From Cryptomeria japonica (taxonomy: Eukaryota > Streptophyta > Pinopsida > Cupressales > Cupressaceae): a stretch of 64,000 bases of DNA. The DNA is taken from NCBI RefSeq assembly GCF_030272615.1, contig NC_081412.1:543202335-543266334 (forward strand), read 5' to 3'. Position 1 is the first letter of the stretch. Every line of letters begins with the position of its first letter. The notes under the pieces are model-generated. The model was not told the origin of the DNA and ran no database searches. It saw nothing but the letters and a program-made list of their open reading frames with translations. Positions 48,542 through 58,480 of the stretch are shown here, piece by piece. The position numbers and the translations under genes are program-made.

Positions 48542-49450
48542 ACAAGTATTCCTTAAACCACTCCCCTAATCATAACCGTTTACTCTACTTGCCTAGTAAT
48601 GTTGAGCCTAAAGATGAAATTTATGGGTCCTCTGTCAAAATTGGGTTAATTGAAACAAACCCCCTACATTCACTCAATAGAACTCCTTTGTCCAAATCAA
48701 AGGGAAAGAAACCTCGGGTTGAACAGGAAATAGAATCCCTTGAGGTTTCCCTACTCGAAATTAACCCTGGTAATAGGAAACTAGAAAAGCTCAAAATTAT
48801 CCCTGTTAAAGCCAGGAAGACTGAGAAAGACTTTGCTAGGAAAAGAATTACCATTGATCTTGATCTATAGGAATCAAAAAAAATGAGGAAATTTTGAATG
48901 AAATGGAGAAGAAGGAGAGTTGTTCTGGTGAAATAAGGTCTACTTGGCTCTTGGCTAAGGATAAGAAGGTTCATACTGAACCTAAAGTGACTACCTTCAA
49001 TTTGGCAAAAGAATTTAACCCAAAGGATGCCAATGGATCTTCAAATGAGGACACAAAGGATGAGGAGTTTCAAGCAGAAGAAGAATAACAAGACGAAAAT
49101 TATAAGGAGGAGATGGAAGAAGGGAGTGATTCTACTAAAGACATGGAGGATTCTGATCCAACCTCCCTTCCTTTTAACTCCCAAGATGATATTGACATGG
49201 TGCCCTATTCTAAAGATCTACCTTAAAACAGGGACAATAACAAGAATCTACAAAGTCAAATAATGGAGCTTTAGGAGAGGATCTTGAACCTGGAAGTGAA
49301 AATTGAAGATTACGGGCAATATTTTGACCAAATGGGAGACTTGTTCTACTTGTTGAGTACCATCAATAATGGTATTATGAGAAAGGAACCATAGGTTTCA
49401 TTTATGGGTAGAATTAGATGAAAAAGAAGGCAAGGAAGTTGTTGAAGGAA

Positions 49451-49900
49451 GGAAAACTGGACAACAAGGACAAGGAAAAAGAGACCACTTCAATAGAGAT
49501 ATGGACTGACCATATGAATAGGCTAGAGTACAACTAGAATATGATCAATAATGATTAAAAAGTTTTGTTTTTTTTTTTATGATTTCTACTATAGTTAGTA
49601 GTAGATACTGTAAGTGTTTTAATATAATGAGGCTTAAGTGCCATATGAATCAAAATCTTATTACTGTTGGCTACTCAGTTAAGTTAGTTAGCTCTTTATA
49701 TCATTTGATTACTTGTAATATGCTAGGTAGATGGTAGTTAGCTAAGAATAGTATGTTTAGTTATAGAGACATGACTATTTTTTATTATTTTTTAGAGTAA
49801 TTGGTAGTGTTTCCTTTGTTGGTTGTGTGATGCCAGATCTTTGTTGCTGCTCTCTGATATTTCCATTCTATAGGATTCAAAGCCTTATCCCAACTAACAT
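49451..49900 (+). other. 3' UTR of LINE-A
   Basis: Non-coding T-rich sequence ending CAAAGCCTTATCCC and the A-rich tail. The comparable end of LINE-B is CAGGGCCCTTTTCCC. Both have the plant-LINE style terminus. Confidence 0.55.
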
Positions 49901-49949
49901 AATAAAAAAACATAATAAACATCATTATCCTCTTATGCTCAACATCAAT

Positions 49950-50150
49950 TGAAATAGTACCTATATAAAAAAATAGTTACAACTTTCTCTCCTACAAATT
50001 TTATAGATACACTATCATAAATATCAAGATTAATAAACATTCCTTTATCTCCTATCATATGATTTAAACATCTAGAATTAATTATCCAAGCCTTAGGCTC
50101 AAATTACACATGTAGTGCAATCTTCATCTTCACTAGTTTTTCATTGATCG
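49950..50150 (-). pseudogene. Copia-B protease fragment
   Basis: Minus-strand reading AWIINSRCLNHMIGDKGMF matches the Copia protease active-site block, with the catalytic Asp changed to Asn (INS for IDS) and other changes. It continues DSVSIKFVGEKV and ends at the LINE border (49922). The next residues of the domain are at 39117 on the other side of the LINE. Confidence 0.75.
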
Positions 50151-50223
50151 CCACTCCTTCTGAATTACAAGATCTTTCATCACTCTTCTTCTCTATAGCT
50201 AGAAACAATGATTCTTCATTTGA

Positions 50224-51092
50224 GGGTATGTGCAGGATCACAAGCGGCCAAAAAGTGTCGATATCCTGACTAAATTCATGATTGATAAGTTTATTGAAAA
50301 ATATTTATAACTTCCAAACTGTATCACATTTTTTGAATCCGAAACATATTTCACATTCTATGCTTCATATTCTATAGGATTAAAAGAAGAAATTGAATTT
50401 CATAAATTTTCGACCAAGTTATGGTGGTCAGACATATAGGTTTTTACTATTTTTAAAAAGATGCAATAAAAAAATGATAATTAAAGTCCAACGGGTTGAG
50501 CTTAATTGGTTAAAACACTGGGTTCTCACTATGGAGACCCAAGTTCAATTCCCAATAGGGACATCTAAAGTGGAATTCTGAGTTGTGACTCTTGGCCTTC
50601 CATATTGGGGAAGGTCATGGGTCAATCTAATCAAACATAACAATAATAATAATAACTCAAAATATTGCAGCTTCGGCCTATTATCTATAAAAAAAAATGA
50701 TAATTAATTATTTATTTTAAAAAAATACAAAAAAAAATGTGTCACATTCGGACATGAGTCTTCTACTTATATCTAAAATATAATTAAAAAAATTATGATT
50801 TGATTGTTGTTAGTGTAGTCAGACAAACATGTGCTTCTTATATTTTTCCTGAAATTTTAGTACTACTGCATTGAAATTTCAAATTTCCGTCAAATAGATT
50901 TTTTTTCTTAGAAAACAACTAGTATTTTAGAAACTATATTCAATTATCTGTAGATTCTATTATTACAAATTTTTGAAATAATGTTCATAACTTCTTAAAA
51001 ATTTTACATCAAGTTGCCTAACTCTATTTTTCTTTTTAATTTTCATTAACACTTAAGGGCCTGTTTGGTCCACTATGATCCTGCACATACCC
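50224..51092. mobile_element. TIR-3, inverted-repeat DNA element hosting a SINE
   Basis: Ends GGGTATGTGCAGGATCA and, inverted, the same sequence at 51076-51092: a perfect 17-bp terminal inverted repeat with weaker similarity further in. It is flanked by TTGA on both sides (50220-50223 and 51093-51096). 869 bp including the SINE, about 645 bp without. AT-rich and non-coding. It interrupts Copia-B between its zinc knuckle and protease. The short duplication and ends do not let me assign a superfamily. It shares only GGGTA with TIR-1/TIR-2. Confidence 0.8.
50485..50690 (+). mobile_element. tRNA-derived SINE
   Basis: About 205 bp with a pol III internal promoter: A-box-like TGAGCTTAATTGG (50497-50509) and B box GTTCAATTC (50543-50551), 33 nt apart as in tRNA genes. 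A non-tRNA body follows and then a short (AAT)n/A-rich end. It is flanked by 17-bp direct repeats AAAAAAATGATAATTAA (50468-50484 and 50691-50707), the target duplication left by LINE-type machinery. It cannot be a tRNA gene because the 3' acceptor half is absent. SINEs are mobilised by partner LINEs. Confidence 0.88.
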
Positions 51093-51254
51093 TTGAGTAA
51101 TTTCCATCTCCCACATTAGATGAATGAGTTTTCATTGACCAAAACATCTTCTTAGATTTGTCTCTATCATCGATTGTCCTATTTATATCATTTCATATAT
51201 GATTATCTCTTCCCTTATTATCATCATCAGATCTTCTGTCATAATCTTCTTTAT

Positions 51255-51690
51255 AATTACATCAAGAAGCATAATTACCAATTCTTCCACAATTAAAACA
51301 TTTGAAGGGTAAATTAACTTTATACTTTCTAGATCCTTTCTTTAGTCTTCTTACATTTTTTTCTTCTATCTCATTCATGTCATTTCTTGATTTAGGTTCA
51401 TCTTCAATATTCCTACTAGCCTTGAATGTAACATCTTTCTTCTCTTTCCACAAAACATCTAGCTTAGAAACCTCAAAGTGAGAGAGTGAGCTATACAACT
51501 AGTCCAAAGTGTACTTGTCCATAACATGGCTTTCATCAATAACATACTTCTTAGCCTTGTAGAATTTAGGCAGTGTGAGCATCACTTTCCTCACAACTTC
51601 TCTTTCTTCTAACTTACCAAAAATACCCTTAATTGCACTCATAATCTCATTTACCTATTGTATGTAGCTTTCAATGTTTCTGATTATTTA
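51255..51690 (-). pseudogene. Copia-B gag (UBN2 C-terminal part and zinc knuckle)
   Basis: Minus-strand reading NEIMSAIKGIFGKLEEREVV, RKVMLTLPKFYKAKKYVI, a stop, SSLSHFEVSKLDVLWKEKK, a Lys-rich linker and FKCFNCGRIGNYAS with a stop just before the last expected Cys region. This is the UBN2 end plus CCHC knuckle of SIRE/Copia gag. It is truncated at about 51690, where the sequence turns into a LINE 3' terminus; the N-terminal half is not in the adjacent DNA. Confidence 0.78.
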
Positions 51691-52928
51691 AGTAGGGAAA
51701 AGGGCCCTGATCCATTACAGAGATAAGACTTCAAGAAGAAACAAAATAACAATTAACATCACATGACTAAAAGACCAACAAAATTCATGAAGTTAACCCA
51801 ATAGCATGTAATAAAAAACACTTAAACCTAAAACCCAACCCTTCTGAAAGAGACTATTCGTTTAAAAAATCAAAATATAATCATATATAGTCACAATATC
51901 ACAAAGATTAAATCCTAAATAAGAACTACTAATAATATCATTATCAAGATAAACCATAGTTTTAATCTGTATGTAGGCCTAACGAAACATAGTTATCAAA
52001 TAATTACTTAGAAATCATATAACTATATAACCTAAGCAATAATAGGTTACTGTCTCTACCAGATCCATGTATACCAATAATCTTAAAGAAAGAAACAAAA
52101 TGGCACAACATCCAAAATCCCATCATGAACCTCTGCATTATTTGTTATTAAGAATCTCCCAATTCCTTTTGAGCCTCCTCATTTTGTCATACCATATGTT
52201 CTAGTCTGAATGTTTGTCTATTAGCTCCTCCTCCTAAACATGACCAATGTCCTACTATTTCTTATTTTTCATCCTTATCTTTCTTTTCCTCAAGATAAAT
52301 CCCATAATAGCTTTTCTCATAATCCCATCCATAATGGCATAGAGTGAATTGAAATCTCTAAACATCTGCATATTGCATTTTCAGCACTCTTTTTCTCTAG
52401 TTCCTAGGTTCATAGCACAAACCTATAAATCTGCAATTTGACCCTTTAGATCAACAATTTTGTCTTCATACTTCATAGGAGAATGGGTTTGAGGCATTAG
52501 CCCAATAACATCTCCATGAGTGTAAACTAGGGAAGGGGTTCTTTGCACTGGCCTTTCACCATCATCCTTGGGTTCACTAATGGCTTTAACTTTTTCATTA
52601 TGCTTTTCCTCTAGCTCTTCCTTTGTTCATTCCCCAAAGGGCTTACATTACAACAAGGAAAAACCAAGTTGATTCTTCAAATATCTATGGAGAAGACAAC
52701 TCCAACTATCAATATCCTCTAGAACTTGGACCAACTATGACAAGGATTGTGCAATTCCTTCTACACTTTGGGCTCTGCAAGACCCAGGAGGGTGATCCCT
52801 TGGTGAATCTATAATCTCTTCACCATACTCACAAATTACACCAAAATCAAGCAAATAATCTCGTTTATGGGCTAAAAAAGAGGGAGAATTCTCAAGAATG
52901 GTGAATTCTTTAGTGATCCTCAACCTAT
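51690..52928 (-). mobile_element. LINE-B, 3' part of a second LINE with the same downstream ORF
   Basis: Minus strand. From about 52620 to 52240 it encodes KEELEEKHNEKVKAISEPKD, PSLVYTHGDVIGL, YEDKIVDLKGQIADL and DGIMRKAIMGFI, resembling the end of the LINE-A downstream ORF (coiled coil, then NGIMRKEP). A roughly 550-bp UTR follows, ending CAGGGCCCTTTTCCCTACTT at the Copia-B gag border. The 5' side is cut by, or lies beyond, the gypsy LTR at about 52929. The frame at 52923-52735 may be the upstream part of the same ORF. Confidence 0.55.
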
Positions 52929-53854
52929 TGGATCATGAGATGGATTAAAAATGTAATAACATATAAATAAATTGAAATGTATTCTAATCATCAACAAATT
53001 TGTAGAAAATATAGATGAATGGAGCATAAAACTAACTGTTTATGGTGAAAATGGAAACAACAATATTGAAAGACTAAATGAATTCAACCACAAAACCCTA
53101 GCCTAACAACAACAAAGATCCACCATAACATATGAAGATTACCTAAGACAATGCAAATCAAATGAAATAACAAAGATTATACCATCACATGTCCAATAGG
53201 GTTTGAATCTTCATTCTTCCTATCTCCATTGATCTTGCTTAATATATTTGCTCTTAGATTTTATGTGTGCACAAGAGCTCAACAAAGAACAGAAATGTGG
53301 TTGCAAGTAGGCTTGTTCGCATATGAAAGTTCGAAAGCTTAGTTGGGAGTGCTAGTAGTTGAATAGAATGATTAGAATGATTATTTGATTAGAATGATTA
53401 GGTTTGATAATGAAGGAAACATCTCCTTATATAGAAGACACTATAAGAAATGGAGGGATAAGATTGAGAGGTGTAAAAGATAAATGGTTGGCTATGATTA
53501 GAGGGTAGGTAGAAGAAATAAGAAAATAATGAGAGGGTAGGTAGTGTATGAATTAAGAGATGAATGACGTGTCATAGGTAGAAAAGGCTAATGAATTAAT
53601 TAAATAAATAAAGATTTATTTAATTAATAGAAGAAGTGGGATTAATTAATTAAATAAAAGTATTTATTTAATTTAGAAAAAAGATAATTTAAATAAATAA
53701 AAGTATTTATTTAAATGAGAAATAAGACTAGAAGAGGATAAATGAATTAATTAAATAAATAAAGATTTATTTAATTAATAGAAGAACTAGGATAAGATAA
53801 TTAAATAAATAAAGATATTTATTTAATTAGACAGGACAATTTTAGGTGTCTACA
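52929..53854 (-). repeat. 3' LTR of Gypsy-D
   Basis: Starts on the minus strand TGTAGACACCTAAAATTG at 53854, preceded by GCGCCCGGGCAAAA (the expected polypurine site, 53855-53868, eroded). The other end is near 52929 but not fixed, since the partner LTR is outside the window. 53580-53830 holds four degenerate A/T palindromic repeats built on AAATAAATAAAGATTTATTT. Confidence 0.6.
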
Positions 53855-54100
53855 TTTTGCCCGGGCGCTTTGAGACAATGCAGCTTGTCACGTTGTTTCA
53901 AAGAAGATAAAATGAACTGATACAAAGTTGCCCCAAGATGGGAATGATATGCCCCCTTGAGAGATTGGATGAAAATGTTTGAAAAGATCATAGACAATAT
54001 CTCAATAAGAAAAAAAGGGTAGAATGGACTGACCAGATGAAGTGACAGAGTCACAGGATAAAGAAGACTGAATAGGGCTAGGGCTAGGACTAGGGTAGTC

Positions 54101-54110
54101 TATAAAATAG
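54101..54110 (+). promoter_or_regulatory. Candidate TATA box for antisense transcription in Gypsy-D
   Basis: TATAAAATAG on the plus strand, about 1 kb upstream of the plant mobile domain ORF and pointing toward it. A 22-codon frame MALVNRFNRVHRYQ begins at 54200 and runs into a good splice-donor consensus (GTGAGT, 54266). A possible acceptor TGCCTAG ends at 55127. The joined phase does not match the mobile domain frame, so this gene model is only suggestive. Confidence 0.3.
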
Positions 54111-54579
54111 ACTACAATGGGAAAACATCCTCATTGTCATCCACACCTCCAAGAGATCAGAGTGCAGATATAGCAGAGAGCAGTTAGCAGTCAACAGCGA
54201 TGGCATTGGTGAACAGATTCAATCGCGTTCACAGATATCAGAGGCCAGCAGATGCAAGAGAGTCAGTGAGTACCGCAAAACCTCCTTGTACTTTTCCGCA
54301 TTAATTGTTGTCATAAATGCATGCTAGGTAGGATAATAAATACGCTTTAGGTATGTCAAAAAGAATGTCAAGCGGGGTTAAAAATGCTAAGGCGTGTGTG
54401 CATTGGTGCCAGGCACGTCTATGATTTTAGTAGCATTTGTGTTCAATGCGAGTGTGTCTATGTCTTATAGGTGCATTTATGCAGGACAGGCGCGTCTCAA
54501 CTGAATAGAGGCACGTTTCTGTGATTCAGGCGCATATATGCAAAGCAAGAATGTATGTCTTCAAGGCTAAATAGACAGT

Positions 54580-55095
54580 TCTATGATAAACATACGTTGT
54601 CGATTGGATAAGCTACTGAGGGGATACACTCAAATAGGTCCTCTAGGGAAGACTAGGGTAATAGATAGGGCTAGGATTGACAATTTTGTGATAGAACATA
54701 CGTTGCCAATTAGGAAACTACTCAAGAGGATACACTCAAGAAGAGGCCCTGGGATAAGATAAATCAAGGCACTTTGTGATGAATAGGGAGTGCCATAGAA
54801 ATTGACAATTCTGTGATAGAACATGCATTGCCAATTGGATTAGGCTGAAATTGACAATTGTGTGATAGAACTTATGTTGTCAATTAGATGAGCTACTCAA
54901 GAGGATACACTCAAGTAGGTACCCTAAAGATAGGATAAAATCAACACTTTGTGATGAACAAGGAATGCTACTAAGATAAAAAGTAGTACTTTTTGATGAA
55001 CAGGGAGTACTAAAAAAGAGCAGCACTTTGTGATGAACAGGGAATGCCACTAGGATAGAAAGCAGTACTTTGTGATGAATAGGGAGTACCACTAG
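54580..55095 (+). repeat. Interleaved short tandem repeats in Gypsy-D
   Basis: Two motifs recur. 'gacaattctgtgatagaacatgcgttgccaatt' occurs about four times at 54570-54895. 'cactttgtgatgaacagggagtaccactagg' occurs about five times at 54770-55092. They lie between the 3' LTR and the plant mobile domain ORF. Confidence 0.75.
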
Positions 55096-55099
55096 GATT

Positions 55100-55440
55100 G
55101 ACATAGTTGATTTGATTGACTGCCTAGGGGCTTGCCAATGCTGGAGTCATGGGAGAGATTCCTTTCAACTCAAAGTTTATGAGCAGAGCTGACATTCAAG
55201 GATAGACAAGCAGTTCAGGCTATGGGATTGCGATATATTATGTATGTGCCTGAGTTTCAGGCAAACATGGGATTGCTAACTACATTAGCTAAGAGATGGC
55301 ACTCAGAGACTTGCATGTTTCATTTTCCCATGGGTGAGATGGTAGTCACCTTGGAGGATGTGTATAGGATACTACAGATACCGATCGATGGGATTTTGTT
55401 CCTTACGATTGTGATGGAGACAAGGATGCACTAAGACAAT
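55100..55440 (+). pseudogene. Plant mobile domain (PMD) ORF, antisense within Gypsy-D
   Basis: Plus-strand reading LTFKDRQAVQAMGLRYIMYV, PEFQANMGLLTTLAKRWHSE, TCMFHFPMGEMVVTLEDVYR and ILQIPIDG. The 'LL..L..RW..ET.tFHfp.GEmtvTLeDv..iL.lPidG' pattern is the core of the plant mobile domain (PF10536), found in MAIN/MAIL1 proteins and in several plant transposons. The open frame runs 55222-55434. A TGA lies shortly upstream and a TAA ends it, so it is truncated; diffuse coding-like sequence continues in other frames to about 55830. Its presence opposite to gag-pol matches the antisense ORFs of Tat elements. Confidence 0.8.
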
Positions 55441-55840
55441 TATTTCAGGATCCAGGACTAGAGATGAGGGTTGGACAAGTGGCTTGGGACACCATGATAG
55501 CTATAGGAGTAGCCATAAGGATAGAGTGAGGGGAGAGGGGATGATGAGGATGAGCTACTATCCTTGAGGGAGATATGCTAGGGACAGGCAGATGAGATCT
55601 AGGATCTGGAGAGGGAGACAATTGAGGGACACTAAGCGGGAGAGGGATCATGCTATTCAGCCCTATATAGAGGGTGAGATAGCACTGAGGGTAGGCAGGT
55701 AGGAAGCAAAGGACATAGGGGCCAGATACACCTATGTTCTGTAGGTAGGGGAGGAGATAGCCTACTAGAGAGACCTGTACTATAGAGTGGTGCCACCAGA
55801 TCATCGGGCTAGGAGATTCTGAAGACCATCGTGGACTACG

Positions 55841-57534
55841 ACGACCATTGGACGAAGAGACATGAGATAGGCATCTAGTAGTGGGGTCATGGGTCCTCCA
55901 CCACCACTAGATAGAGGGGGTAGGAGAGATGATCTTGGGGTGGGTCCTTCCAGGGTTTAGACTCCATCGAGGCCAGCTAGCTCTAAGGGAGGGAGTTCAT
56001 CATAGCCTTAGAGGTCTCTCTATGTATTAGTTTTGTACCATTTTGTATGATGACATCTTTGGGTGATTGTAGCCATATGATTTTTGACATCATTGTATCA
56101 TGACACTTATAATTTTTATATATATATGAGATGATTCATCCTTGCAGTAGCTATATGCATGTGTACGTATATGGTGTTGCTTCGATGTGATTTATGATGA
56201 TGATTTTATGATATGGATGCAAATATGTAGATGATGAAATGCAATATTTTTGTTCTTTTATGTTTTTAATATGTTATGTCAATGTGAATGTATGAAATGC
56301 AGATGAATATCATAATGCAAATAACTATTTACATGTTGAAAATGTAAAATGTGATAACATGTGTTGTGTGCAGGATGTGATGAAATAGTGATATCTATAT
56401 GTATGTATGAAATGCTTAATATGTGGTAATGTAGGTGCAACTACATGAAATGCAAATATTTTTGGCATGTCATTATACTCAATCATGTGATAGAAGGCTA
56501 CACGGACTCAAGAAGGATGATGGAAGTCAATCAAGAAAGGGGGATGAAAGATAGAAGATATGGAAGTGAGAGAGCTTCTTGTGCATTATCATCATTGAGG
56601 TTTATTATGGCAAAATAGGTTATTACAATCTAGATATAGGTTTGATCTAGAAAGTCATTATACCCATTTGCATGGAGATAAGATAGTTGCAAACAAGGAA
56701 TGCCCTAGTTCATACTAGACTCACAGTGTCCTTATATCCTTGGACAAGTCATAGCATTACTAAGAGACAATCCATAGATAGCAAAGAAAAATAGGTGACG
56801 ATAACCCATCCTCGCTTTTCTAGTCAAAGACATCCTGGAGATAAAATCTCTAGTCAGAGACATCCCTAAAAAGCTAAAAGACATGTCACCAAAAGATAAA
56901 ATCAAAAGAAAACCAAGACTTGACACCAACATTCACTGTAGTCCTCAAGTTTAGTGCCTCTTGTCACTTATATAAGTCTATTTGATTGTGGTCACAATGT
57001 TTACTTTCACAAAAAGGATAGATAACATTGAACAATAATGTTTTCTGAGTCTGTTGAAAAAATTAATTTGTTGAAGCCCATTGTTTCTTGTGTCTCATAT
57101 GAAACTAACTGAATCCATGAAACTGATACTTTATTGTGGAGAAAATGAAACTTTATTGTGGATTGGTGATGCAAATGTTGCTTTATTGTGGATTGTGCAC
57201 GAATAGACTGAATTTTGTTTTAGAAGAAACTGTAGTCCTTAGAATGTGTGATGCTCTTAGTTCCACACCCATTACTAGACATAGGATTTTCCTTTGCCAC
57301 AGATAGGAGCTGATTTATTATGGATGGGAAGGGGTGAAAAGGGAGGTTTGTTATGAATGGCAAACCAGTCTTAGGTAGATCAATAACAAGCCATGATGGA
57401 AATGGGTAAGTTTATTATGAATGGATAGGCTGTGAATGTGTGCAAAGTGAAAGCATGAAATTGAATCCTGAAGGAGAGAGGAGCAATGTCTCTACACATG
57501 GCGCCAGTGACCAGGTTTTCACCATGGTACTTGC
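55841..57534. other. Non-coding interior of Gypsy-D
   Basis: About 1.7 kb with no credible coding region. It has repeated 'atgaaatgcaaat' phrases (56210-56460) and 'ctttattgtggatt' phrases (57120-57200). A TGGCGCCAGTGACCAGG stretch lies at 57498-57514. Confidence 0.5.
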
Positions 57535-57569
57535 CTAGGGTACCACCAAATTGGTTTTCACCGTTGGAC

Positions 57570-57775
57570 AAAACGTTTTTTTTTTTACTTTTTTTATTTT
57601 TCAATTTTTTTTGTGTCACAAATGTGCCTATTTGCCAGGTTTTCATCAAGTAACAATTTTTTATTTTTTATGATTTTTTTTCGTATTTTTTATATTTTAT
57701 GATTTTTTTTGTATTTTTTTATTTTTTTTTATTTTTTTGTAGTTTTGATTTTTTTTTATTTTTTTATATTTTTGA
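57570..57775. repeat. Low-complexity T-rich tract
   Basis: Long T runs broken by single A or G (A-rich on the coding strand of Gypsy-D), immediately downstream of the integrase end. Confidence 0.9.
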
Positions 57776-57789
57776 ATGAGGATATTCTA

Positions 57790-58210
57790 AAGAGTTATGT
57801 GTAAAACCTGAAAAGGTGCATGTTGTTGATAGGATCCTCCAAAGGTTCTTCCTCTGATGTCGAAAGCTGATATGCACTGGATCCATAGACTATTGTGATG
57901 ATGTAAGGACCAAGCTAATTTGGTTCGAACTTGTCCTTCTTCTATATGTCTTGTTGATTTTTGGGATTCTCCTTGAGAACTAAGTCACCCACCTCAAATG
58001 GATGAGGCTTAACCTTATGATTGTAACTGCATTGTTCCTTGACTAAATGATGTGTATCTTGAGTGTCTATCTTCCTTGATAAAGTAATTGAGATAGAATT
58101 ACTAATGTGTGGACTACATTTTCCCATATGCTTGTCACCTAATGGTACTTGGTATCTTCCTTGATTTGGCATACGATGATGCATGGTCAAAGCTTGCTCT
58201 ATCTCCACCC
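57790..58210 (-). pseudogene. Gypsy-D integrase C-terminal fragment
   Basis: Minus-strand reading EIEQALTMHHRMPNQGRYQV ... YNHKVKPHPFEVGDLVLKEN, then, across a stop, KFEP...LGPYI and a final EEEPLEDPINNMHLFRFY. The 'ynkkVkpr.FqvGDLVLk' and 'GPYvV...' blocks are the C-terminal domain of gypsy integrases. The zinc-finger and DDE core that should precede it are missing. Confidence 0.78.
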
Positions 58211-58214
58211 ACCC

Positions 58215-58480
58215 CGCTGGAAACAGTCATGTCACATCATTGGGATGTCCCACCTTCCGTCGGTAGATTAAAAAGGGGTGGGGGGAGATAGAATGCCGTG
58301 GAATCACAAAAAAACTCGATCTAACGCGATTACACTGTGTTCATGTTGGAACATTGGATCGGCCCTCCAAGAAATAATCTAAGTATTCAATCTTGTTATT
58401 TTGCGCACCATACATTCTCGGCTATTCCCTTATTGTATCCGATGAAGGGCAGAGCTACTAAAGGGCGCCCAGGGCATCTG
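58215..58480. other. GC-richer island at the Gypsy-D deletion joint
   Basis: Visibly richer in G and C than the surrounding DNA (e.g. CACCCCGCTGG, TTCCGTCGGTAG, GGGCGCCCAGGGC) and containing CpG dinucleotides that are rare elsewhere. It sits between the protease-side frame and the integrase end, exactly where RT and the integrase core are lost. It could be foreign filler such as organellar DNA or a less decayed element segment. I cannot identify it. Confidence 0.4.

Larger units (their letters stand above)
40870..49450 (+). pseudogene. Unknown ORF downstream of LINE RNase H, split by Copia-C
   Basis: First part 40874-41386: DLFHRVGMDFFFMSMKGYNR, SICHISFVVSLELIAEVSRL, a stop at 41072, then a frame with FIKYFTLEGHYTLVHGYHF and HGDSINLPYFLFTSP. 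Copia-C interrupts after ATGTACAAG. Removing it with one ACAAG copy leaves the frame intact, and it continues from 48547 with SPNHNRLLYLPSNVEP, a basic SKSKGKKPRVEQ patch, acidic stretches and a probable coiled coil (about 49258-49370). Several stops occur (48868, 49086). I do not recognise the protein. A related C-terminal half occurs at 51690-52928 on the minus strand. Confidence 0.6.
39118..49908 (+). mobile_element. LINE-A, 5'-truncated LINE with an extra downstream ORF (split by Copia-C)
   Basis: A non-LTR insertion in Copia-B, bounded by a 14-bp duplication AACATAAAAAACAT (39104-39117) and AACATAATAAACAT (49909-49922; one mismatch), with an A-rich tail AATAAAAAAA at 49901-49910. Net length is about 3.6 kb once Copia-C (41387-48541) is removed. 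Contents in order: the zinc-binding region after RT (zf-RVT), RNase H, about 550 bp of spacer, and a second long ORF (40870-49450) before a 3' UTR. EN and RT are missing through 5' truncation. Having a long ORF after RNase H is not standard for plant L1 elements. Confidence 0.72.

Noticed and set aside
41382-48546. Treating 41099-41473 and 48526-48870 as two separate genes
   Set aside because: They are the two halves of one ORF; the frame is restored when Copia-C and one ACAAG copy are removed.
50485-50570. A possible tRNA gene
   Set aside because: A and B boxes are present but the acceptor stem cannot close and 17-bp target duplications flank a longer unit, so it is a SINE.
54068-54096. TAGGGC/TAGGAC hexamer run resembling telomere repeats
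   Set aside because: Only about four degenerate units inside a gypsy element, and not the plant TTTAGGG unit.
55445-55804. 119-codon minus-strand Pro/Ser-rich ORF
   Set aside because: Overlaps decayed sequence downstream of the PMD on the other strand; low-complexity composition and no motif.
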